Positions 9,171 to 15,819 of a stretch of 64,000 bases of DNA are shown piece by piece. A model generated the notes under the pieces. It was not told the DNA's origin, searched no databases, and worked only from the letters and a program-made list of their open reading frames with translations. The DNA is from CAVZTX01 sp963778375. Lineage in GTDB: Bacteria > Chloroflexota > Ktedonobacteria > Ktedonobacterales > Ktedonobacteraceae. Numbering within the stretch: the stretch's first letter is position 1; the number at the start of each line of letters is the position of its first letter. The stretch covers positions 1 through 64,000 of the forward strand of contig CAVZTX010000002.1 in the NCBI GenBank assembly GCA_963778375.1. Direction: 5' to 3'. Made by a program: the position numbers and the translations under genes.

Positions 9171-9432
9171 CGAAAGACATGGAGATGGCACCATTGGCTC
9201 GGCCAATTGCGCGAGCCACCAATGCGGCCATCAAGAAATCGCCGCCACTGCCCCCATACTCTTCGGGAATGGCAATCCCTGTGTAGCCCTGCTCCGCGAG
9301 ACGTTTCCAGATCCAGGTGGGGAAGTCGTCGGTGCGTTCAATTTCGGCATTATGGGGGCTGATTTCGTCTCGTGCGAAGTTAAATGCGCTTTCATAGGCG
9401 AGTTGATGCTCTTCAGGGAGGTCAAAATCCAT
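9166..9432 (-). pseudogene. Acyl-CoA dehydrogenase, N-terminal fragment
   Basis: About 90 residues from ATG 9432: MDFDLPEEHQLAYESAFNFARDEISPHNAEIERTDDFPTWIWKRLAEQGYTGIAIPEEYGGSGGDFL...NGAISMSFGAH. This is the alpha-helical N-terminal domain of an acyl-CoA dehydrogenase (isovaleryl-CoA-type IPEEYGGSG motif). The family is normally about 380 residues, so roughly three quarters is missing. The break coincides with the recombinase end, so the other half may lie at the opposite end of the inserted segment, outside this window. Confidence 0.85.
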
Positions 9433-9477
9433 GAGTTGGGAGTCCTTTCTGATGTTTTGGGCTGCGAAGATCAGTGC

Positions 9478-9906
9478 TTAGAAGGTATAGCTGCTGGGAG
9501 TGTATGTTGTGATGAGATTCCCAGGTCTCTGAAGTTGCTCTTTATCCCAGCTTACTAAAGGAATGTTCAATCGATGCGCCAGAGCTACGTAAGTAGTATC
9601 CCCAGCACGTAGGTGCAGATCAACTGCCATTTCAACCGCAGACCACACTAATGTGGAGTCCAAGGACAGAATACGCATCGCGCTAAAATAATAGATGTCC
9701 TTGATAACCTCTCTTGCTAACGCAGAATCTCCCGTTTGTCTGGATATAGCCGCTGCCACTTCTACTAAAAAGAATGCAGGTGCTATGAGAAGGCCACCTG
9801 CAGTCGCGTATCGTTCTATCCAAACGTAACTGGTCCTTTGATTAACATCCCAAGATATAAATCGACTCACCCAGACACTAGCATCCACTACTACTGCGAT
9901 ATCCAT
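9478..9906 (-). CDS. PIN-domain toxin (VapC-like)
   Basis: 142 aa. PIN nuclease fold with the expected acidic residues: D in AVVVDASVWVS near the N-terminus, E in FFLVEVAAAISRQ, D in LHLRAGDTTYVALAHRLN, and D in PLVSWDKEQL. PIN toxins cleave RNA (tRNA, rRNA or mRNA) using Mg2+; the target here is unknown. The start ATG shares one base with the antitoxin stop (TAATG), so the two are translationally coupled. The N-terminal half matches a PIN_9/COG4113-like subtype. Confidence 0.88.
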   Translation of the reverse strand: MDIAVVVDASVWVSRFISWDVNQRTSYVWIERYATAGGLLIAPAFFLVEVAAAISRQTGDSALAREVIKDIYYFSAMRILSLDSTLVWSAVEMAVDLHLRAGDTTYVALAHRLNIPLVSWDKEQLQRPGNLITTYTPSSYTF

Positions 9907-10172
9907 TATAACTCACGCCTCACGTCGAGGATTGCATCCACAGCACTAACATCCTTAGGCCAACGAGCACTAATTTCAGCAGTGAGACGATCCATATCGG
10001 TCCAAAGAGCTCTATCAGGCGGCTCAAGAGTGTGCCCTGGCTTATTCACAGGTATTAGAAGTGCTACAACCTCACCACGATTAGTCACTTCAACAGTTTC
10101 CTTATTTTGCTGCAACTCACGCAATATTTCGCTGGTATGCTCTTTTAGTTCGCGTATCCCAACTGTCTTCAT
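9906..10172 (-). CDS. Phd/YefM-type antitoxin
   Basis: 88 aa. The N-terminal Phd/YefM DNA-binding domain is clear (MKTVGIRELKEHTSEILRELQQNKETVEVTNRGEVVALLIPV). The acidic, flexible C-terminus would bind and block the PIN toxin encoded immediately downstream. A strong GGAGG ribosome site precedes the ATG. It probably represses its own promoter: a palindrome lies between the -10 box and the start. Confidence 0.9.
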   Translation of the reverse strand: MKTVGIRELKEHTSEILRELQQNKETVEVTNRGEVVALLIPVNKPGHTLEPPDRALWTDMDRLTAEISARWPKDVSAVDAILDVRREL

Positions 10173-10184
10173 AATCCCTCCTCT

Positions 10185-10213
10185 GTAGTTACAATTGTGA
10201 CTACATTATAGCA
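10185..10213 (-). promoter_or_regulatory. Toxin-antitoxin promoter with operator palindrome
   Basis: Read on the minus strand: an extended -10 box TGCTATAAT (10213-10205) is followed by the near-perfect palindrome GTAGTCACAATTGTAACTAC (10204-10185). The ribosome site comes next. A palindrome over the start of transcription is what Phd-type autoregulation uses. Confidence 0.7.
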
Positions 10214-10518
10214 GAGAACGAGAGCACTTACAAGGAATGATCTGGTTAAAAACTGAAACTCCATTTCACTTCTCCACCATGAAGAAAGCAATAGAACCAA
10301 ATGACGTTGAGATGCCAAAACAAAAGACCATCTGCAAACTGAAGCTTTCGTGGTATACTGTTCACCAAGAGCATGAAGCGGGCGACCATGTAAAGTCGTA
10401 TGTGTCTTGAACCTTGCTGCAAGAAGGCGGATGTATCGAGTACGTCGTCACCTGCGCTCCTCAGCACATTTGACATAGCATAGAGATCATCCGGGGTTTT
10501 ATCGAAAGGAGTCTATTG
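10214..10518. other. Intergenic region upstream of the permease
   Basis: About 300 bp between divergent units. A minus-strand frame at 10246-10476 has no ribosome site, atypical composition and no recognisable domain, so I do not annotate it. AGGAG at 10507-10511 serves the permease. Confidence 0.5.
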
Positions 10519-12018
10519 ATGTCGCTCATCGATGACTCACAAGGCAGCTACTCCGATCAGGTGTTGCAAAGTTATGGGTACCAGCAGGAATTTCGACGTG
10601 AACTTAAACGCTTCGCGTCGTTTGCCGTAGGTTTCTCATTCATCTCCATTACCACCGGAATCTTCACCACGTATGGATCAGTACTAGCATCGAGTGGTCC
10701 CCTGGGTGTATGGACCTGGCCGATTGTGATTATTGGCCAATTGTTCGTGTCGCTTGTCTTTGCCGCATTGGCCTCGCGTATGCCCCTGGCTGGGTATTCC
10801 TACCAATGGGCATCGCGGCTGGCGAATCCGAAGATCGGCTGGTTAATTGGCTGGATTTCGTTTACCTTCCTGATCGTTGACGTGGTTGCTGTCGATTATG
10901 CAGTGGCTTCGACGGTCCTGCCCAGCCTCTTTAACTATGTCGAGACGCCTCAAAATGCCTGGTTGGTGACGACCATTGTGATTCTCATGCAGATGCTGTT
11001 GATCGTTTTCTCGACGGTCTGGTCAACTCGCGTCAATAACACGGCTGTGGCGACGGAGGTGCTCGGCATTGTAGGACTGACGCTATTGTTGGTAATCGTC
11101 GGAGCCGTGCGTGGATTCCTGCATCCAGACCACGTGTTCAGCACAGGGACAGTCTCTTCACATGGATGGCTGACACTCGGTGGGCTGACATCTGCAGGTC
11201 CTTTCATGCTGGCATTTCTGCTGGGGGCTTTTACCATCGTGGGCTTTGAGGCGGCAGCCAATCTCGCTGAGGAGACGCAAGATGCGCACCGCGTTGTTCC
11301 GACTGCGATGTGGTTTTCCGTCGTGTTAAGCGGTGTCGTCGGATTCGCCTTTCTGATTGCGCTCAACCTGGCATCAAAAGACATTCCGGCTTTGACGGCC
11401 TCGGCAACGCCGGTTGCCGATATTGTTACTCAGACACTCGGCAATATCGTGGGTAAAGTCTTTCTGGTGCTGGTGACTTTCTCGATCTTCGCCTGCGGTC
11501 TGGTAATCTTCATTACGGTGACACGCCTGACCTGGGCTATGTCACGCGATCAACGCTTTCCTGGGTATCGACTCTTCGGTCAAATTGGCAAAGGCACCGG
11601 TACACCGATTGCTGCAACGGTGCTGTGCTGCATTCTGATCGAAGTGGTGCTGGCGGGCTTCGCGGGCTACGGTATCTTCTCCAATCCGACCAACGCGGCT
11701 GGACAGACGAGCACGCTCTTGAGCCTGTTCAGTGCAGCAACCCTTTTACCAGCGCTCATTTACCTGGCTACCGTCATTCTGTACATTTTTGCCAGGCGCA
11801 AGCTTCCACAGACGCATGGGTTCAGCCTTGGCGCGTTTGAATGGCCGATTATCGTCATCTCAATCATCTGGCTGCTTTTCGAGCTTTCCATTTTCCGGGA
11901 TGCGTCTTTTGCAACCCCCTGGATCTACTCAATTGTCATGTTTGTTCTTGGCCTCATTTACTTTGTATGGATGATTGTGACGCGACCGGCTGCGATCAAT
12001 CGCAGCCCTACAGTGTAG
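10519..12018 (+). CDS. APC-family amino acid/amine permease
   Basis: 499 aa from ATG 10519, seven bases after AGGAG; a TTG codon just before it is not needed. About twelve hydrophobic helices. The N-terminal signature FASFAVGFSFISITTGIFTTYGSVLASSGPLGVW and the later MPLAGYSYQWASRLANPKIGWLIGW place it in the amino acid-polyamine-organocation superfamily, close to the amino acid/choline (GABA permease-like) branch. GFEAAANLAEETQDAHRVVPTAMW is the conserved helix 6-7 loop. It imports an amino acid or amine; the substrate cannot be told from sequence. It is monocistronic or joined to the phosphodiesterase gene 140 bp downstream. Confidence 0.9.
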   Translation: MSLIDDSQGSYSDQVLQSYGYQQEFRRELKRFASFAVGFSFISITTGIFTTYGSVLASSGPLGVWTWPIVIIGQLFVSLVFAALASRMPLAGYSYQWASRLANPKIGWLIGWISFTFLIVDVVAVDYAVASTVLPSLFNYVETPQNAWLVTTIVILMQMLLIVFSTVWSTRVNNTAVATEVLGIVGLTLLLVIVGAVRGFLHPDHVFSTGTVSSHGWLTLGGLTSAGPFMLAFLLGAFTIVGFEAAANLAEETQDAHRVVPTAMWFSVVLSGVVGFAFLIALNLASKDIPALTASATPVADIVTQTLGNIVGKVFLVLVTFSIFACGLVIFITVTRLTWAMSRDQRFPGYRLFGQIGKGTGTPIAATVLCCILIEVVLAGFAGYGIFSNPTNAAGQTSTLLSLFSAATLLPALIYLATVILYIFARRKLPQTHGFSLGAFEWPIIVISIIWLLFELSIFRDASFATPWIYSIVMFVLGLIYFVWMIVTRPAAINRSPTV

Positions 12019-12156
12019 AGGCGCGATACGTGACACCTATACACGTTTCCTCAAACCAAGAGGGGAAGAAATCCTTTGCTCTCGCTAGGATGACACATTG
12101 ATGCTCGGCATGATGTATTGACGCTTTGGATAACACAGTAGGAAGCAGGAATAGCT

Positions 12157-13458
12157 ATGCTCAACGCGGCATCTTTGCACGCCGTCAATAGCTCGCGGTT
12201 TTCGCAGAGATTTACGAAACCTCTGTTTGACTCGTACTGCTTTTCCAACCTGCCCCAAACCATCGAGTCCCTCCTGGCGGGGCAGGGAGTGCAGGGTGCG
12301 ATAGATCGCGCCCCTACATCTTTGCCGCCCGATGTTTTTGGTGGGATGCCCACGAGATATAACAAAGTCATTGTTTTTTTTATCGATGGCTTTGGCTGGC
12401 GATTTTTTGAACGTTACGCTGAGAAATATCCGTTCCTTAAGGCTATTCTGACAAACGGGGTAGTTTCAAAGCTGACCTCGCAATTTCCTTCGACGACAGC
12501 GGCGCACGTGACCACAATGCATACGGGGCTAAACGTTGCTCAAAGCGGGGTATATGAATGGAGCTACTACGAACCGCTGATTGACGATATGATTTCACCG
12601 CTGCTCTTCTCGTACGCGGGAGACAAAGAGCGCGACACTTTGAAACGATCCGCCATTGCTGCTGAGGCGTTGTATCCCCGTCAGACGTTCTACTCGACGT
12701 TACAAACGAAGGGTATTCGCTCGTACATCTTTCAAAGTGAGGCTTATACGCCTTCGACCTATTCAGATATTGTGTACCGGGGAGGCGTTGTGATCGCGTA
12801 TAAGACCCTGGCCGAGGCGCTGATGCGTTTAACAGATCTACTACTGACTGAGAAAGCAGCGCATGGGTACTATTTTTTATACCTGGATAAGATCGATACC
12901 GCCGGTCACCATTATGGACCGGACTCCCGGCAGTTCCAGCAAACGGTCGATACGTGTTTGACGTTGATGGAGCACTTGTTTTACAAGAAGGTGAGTGGCA
13001 AATTGCGGGATACGTTGTTTCTGATGACCGCCGATCATGGGCAGATCGAAGTGAATCCGAAAACGACGTTCTACCTGAATAAGCAGATGCCGAGCATAGA
13101 GACATTCTTACGTACCAATTTACGAGGTCGGCCCCTCGTTCCGGCAGGCTCTGCCCGGGATATGTTCTTACATGTCAAAGATGAGCGTATCGATGAGGCG
13201 ATACGGCTACTGCAAAAGCATCTCGCGGGCAAAGCGGAGGTGTACACAATGCAGGAATTACTGGCGCAGGGCTTTTTCGGTACTCAGGCACCTTCAGCGG
13301 CGTTTGCCGGTCGAGTGGGCAATGTGGTGATTCTGCCATATGCGCACGAGACGGTCTGGTGGTACGAGGAGGGGAAGTTCGATATGCATTTCCTTGGACA
13401 TCATGGAGGGCTGACGCCCGAAGAAATGGAAATTCCCCTCCTAGTTTTGCCATTGTAG
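12157..13458 (+). CDS. Alkaline phosphatase-superfamily phosphodiesterase
   Basis: 433 aa. Type I phosphodiesterase/nucleotide pyrophosphatase fold. The first metal Asp is in VIVFFIDGFGW (near residue 77), and the nucleophile Thr is in FPSTTAAHVTTMHTG. YLDKIDTAGHHYGP carries the second Asp/His set, MTADHGQIEV the third, and HFLGHHGGL the last metal His. No signal peptide is seen, so it is probably cytoplasmic. It hydrolyses a phosphodiester or phosphonate whose identity is unknown. Residues about 44-55 look like an in-frame insertion made by a palindromic repeat. Its stop overlaps the 3' end of the convergent kinase gene by 18 bp. Confidence 0.88.
   Translation: MLNAASLHAVNSSRFSQRFTKPLFDSYCFSNLPQTIESLLAGQGVQGAIDRAPTSLPPDVFGGMPTRYNKVIVFFIDGFGWRFFERYAEKYPFLKAILTNGVVSKLTSQFPSTTAAHVTTMHTGLNVAQSGVYEWSYYEPLIDDMISPLLFSYAGDKERDTLKRSAIAAEALYPRQTFYSTLQTKGIRSYIFQSEAYTPSTYSDIVYRGGVVIAYKTLAEALMRLTDLLLTEKAAHGYYFLYLDKIDTAGHHYGPDSRQFQQTVDTCLTLMEHLFYKKVSGKLRDTLFLMTADHGQIEVNPKTTFYLNKQMPSIETFLRTNLRGRPLVPAGSARDMFLHVKDERIDEAIRLLQKHLAGKAEVYTMQELLAQGFFGTQAPSAAFAGRVGNVVILPYAHETVWWYEEGKFDMHFLGHHGGLTPEEMEIPLLVLPL
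12294..12313. repeat. Short palindromic repeat inside a coding sequence
   Basis: GGGTGCGAT-AG-ATCGCGCCC forms a 9-bp stem with one G-T pair. It encodes part of the extra residues GVQGAIDRAPT of the phosphatase-family gene, in frame. It resembles the REP-like units found between genes in related genomes. Confidence 0.6.
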
Positions 13459-15534
13459 CTGTATGGGCTGGTGGCGCTCGTTCCTGTACAGGGCAATGCC
13501 GAGCAGAGCGCCACCGAGTACGCTCAGCCAGAGACTGAGGAGCAGTGGAGTGAGTGCCGGCTGCGCCAGCCCGACGATCTGGGAGACGAAAAAGGGTACT
13601 CCATCACTCACCTGGTGCCAACCATTGCCCCATTGCAGAAATGTGCGTCCTAGCCCTACCCAGACGTAGCAGACGATGCTTGATAGCAATACATTGGTCA
13701 TGCCGAAGAAGACTCCCCAACAGATTGCCCACGGGAATGTGGATAGGCGCATCCATCGGAACCCGCGCGTGACTAATGGCCCTATGAGTAAACTTGGCCA
13801 CAATCCCAACAAGAGGCTGGCACCTGCCAACATATCCTTCGACTGCCAGTATGCTTCGGCGGCTAACAAGACGGCTATCAGCCCATTGAATAGTAAGGTA
13901 TACCAGAGCCATCGCTGTGTGGTAGCCCTATAGGGGTTCCTATCACTCTCTTGCTGTGTTCCCTTGAAATGCGAGCCTCCAACGGCGCTCTCGCGCCTGG
14001 ATCCTTCGCTATTACTCAGGATGACACTCTTCGCGTCAGCAGGCTCGATAGGGAGTCCCTGGCCGCCAGACAAGGTACTAAAGGTAGTAGTTTCCACATA
14101 TGGCTGATGTATCGGCGTTGTTGGCGATTCATCAGATCCTACAGATGGCTGATACAGTGGCGATGGGCCCGACGACAGTGATATGCGCTCCGTTGAGGGG
14201 TCTTGGTTTTCCTGTATATCTTTGGTGACAGACTCGACGGCAACTGTGGCTGGACCGCTTTCTTCACTTATGAGGGTGAGTATGGAGCGCGAAGGGAATG
14301 GATTGTCTGTAGACACCGAGGTCTGGGAGACCTCAAGTCCAGGGATTGGAGCGTTCAATGGGAGGATGGCTCCGCTACCAATTGCGTTTTTCCATTCTTT
14401 TCCCGCTGTTTGTGCATCCAAAGGCAACGGTCGCAGTGGAGGACCCGTTAGCGGAAGTTCAGTGGAGGCGCGTTTTAGTTCCTTCGCGACCTCTCTGATA
14501 GATTTGTTTAATGCTTGCGTCCTATCCTCTGAAGCATCGAGCAAATCGGCGGCAAATGCCTGGACGGAAACGTAGCGCTCATGTGGGTCCTTTGCCATGC
14601 CCATTTGTAAGACAAGGTCTACCGCACCCGGCAAGTTAGGGCGGTAGGTTTGTAGCGACGTCGGTGGTACATTACAGTGTAAATGCAACCATGCCTGTAC
14701 TGGTGATTCTTGTAAGTCAGCCTGCAACGGCGCTTCCGCGCCTACCGCAGCCGCGTCTGGGGGACGATGAAGGCCGCGGTCAGCAGGCTGAAAGGCACGT
14801 TTTCCTTCGCTCATCTTTGCCCACGGATACTCACCTGTTAGCAGACGGAAACATGTGACTGCAAGTGCATACTGATCGGAGTACCGGCCAGGATTACGCC
14901 TCCATACCTCCGGTGCCATGTAGGCAGGCGAACCAGCCCAGGGGGCGTTTACGTGCGACACATCGACATCAATCAATGATGCCACACTGAAATCAGAGAG
15001 CAGGACGTGCGAGCCCATGCTTAATAGATTGGCGGGTTTAACGTCGCGGTGCAGGACTCCTCGCGAATGGGCGTAATCTAAGGCCTCTGCCACCTCCTGC
15101 GCCATCGATACGACACTTCTAAGTGGCCAGGGGCGTTTTCCTGAGCGTAGAAAAGCATCCTCAAGTGAGCCATCCGAGGCATAGGGCAGCACAAGATACG
15201 GCGAATAGGTGAAATCCGTTGACTTGCCCTCATATATCACTCCATAGGCATAAATTGGCAAGATATAGGGATGCGACAACGAGGCCAGTAGCGCAGCTTC
15301 GCGTCGGAAATTGTCAATATCTGATTGGTTCCAGGTTCGATGGGCAATCTTTATCACGAGCTTGCGATTGTTCAGTGCAGGTTGCTCTGCTAGGTACACA
15401 TCACCAGAAGTGCCATGTCCCAGATAGGAGATGACATTGTAGCCATCAATCGGCGTGCCAGCAACCAGGCTGCCACATTTACACCATACTGTTCCTGGAA
15501 CGTTGACATGTCGTTCGATAAAACAGTACGCCAT
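13441..15534 (-). CDS. Serine/threonine protein kinase with C-terminal membrane domain
   Basis: 697 aa. Residues about 30-330 form the kinase: YLGHGTSGDVYLAE (P-loop), LVIKIAHRTW (Lys), SRGVLHRDVKPANLLSM (catalytic loop), and SDFSVASL, in which the usual DFG is DFS. SPAYMAPEVW and YSDQYALAVTCFRLLTGEYPW follow. A low-complexity linker of about 200 residues leads to four or five membrane helices (WYTLLFNGLIAVLLAAEAYW, LLLGLWPSLLIGPLV, FPWAICWGVFFGMTNVLLSSIVCYVWVGL, LLLSLWLSVLGGALLGIALY). The N-terminus has a short CxC motif. Two dispersed repeats are translated in frame: one in the kinase lobe (AAAVGAEAPL) and one in the linker (SVILSNSEGS). Start ATG 15534 follows AGGAGGAG. It is a membrane signalling kinase of unknown target. 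Confidence 0.9.
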   Translation of the reverse strand: MAYCFIERHVNVPGTVWCKCGSLVAGTPIDGYNVISYLGHGTSGDVYLAEQPALNNRKLVIKIAHRTWNQSDIDNFRREAALLASLSHPYILPIYAYGVIYEGKSTDFTYSPYLVLPYASDGSLEDAFLRSGKRPWPLRSVVSMAQEVAEALDYAHSRGVLHRDVKPANLLSMGSHVLLSDFSVASLIDVDVSHVNAPWAGSPAYMAPEVWRRNPGRYSDQYALAVTCFRLLTGEYPWAKMSEGKRAFQPADRGLHRPPDAAAVGAEAPLQADLQESPVQAWLHLHCNVPPTSLQTYRPNLPGAVDLVLQMGMAKDPHERYVSVQAFAADLLDASEDRTQALNKSIREVAKELKRASTELPLTGPPLRPLPLDAQTAGKEWKNAIGSGAILPLNAPIPGLEVSQTSVSTDNPFPSRSILTLISEESGPATVAVESVTKDIQENQDPSTERISLSSGPSPLYQPSVGSDESPTTPIHQPYVETTTFSTLSGGQGLPIEPADAKSVILSNSEGSRRESAVGGSHFKGTQQESDRNPYRATTQRWLWYTLLFNGLIAVLLAAEAYWQSKDMLAGASLLLGLWPSLLIGPLVTRGFRWMRLSTFPWAICWGVFFGMTNVLLSSIVCYVWVGLGRTFLQWGNGWHQVSDGVPFFVSQIVGLAQPALTPLLLSLWLSVLGGALLGIALYRNERHQPIQLQWQN
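13998..14035. repeat. Dispersed repeat inside the kinase gene
   Basis: GGATCCTTCGC...ACTCAGGATGACAC is a copy of a repeat also seen, diverged, at 12066-12094, 19361-19413 and 22789-22816. It is read in frame here, in the flexible linker. Confidence 0.6.
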
Positions 15535-15819
15535 ATTCTCCTCCTCTAAATTTTGATGCTGAAACAGTGAAGCATCTTAAATTCTTCTGTAGTGGGGACA
15601 ATGATCCTACAACGATAGTTGGGTTGAGTACAGGATAGGTGAGTGTCATTTGCCCCATTGTATTGCTTCTCGTGCACTCTATCTTTGCCTATGTAGACGC
15701 TAGAGAGGTGGTTTTTTAGAGGCTGAGATACGGCTTCCCTACTTCATAGATATGGGAGTTTACTCCAGAAGTGAGACATGACCGTCAGAGGAAGACGGCT
15801 GAAGTGCGAGGTGCGCTCT
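15535..15819. other. Intergenic region, nothing recognised
   Basis: About 285 bp between two leftward genes. It must hold the kinase promoter; AGGAGGAG at 15537-15544 is the kinase ribosome site. I see no RNA gene or clear terminator. Confidence 0.4.

Noticed and set aside
10246..10476. Minus-strand frame of 76 codons before the permease
   Set aside because: No ribosome site, no domain, Trp/Phe-rich end typical of chance frames; it covers the region expected to hold the permease promoter.
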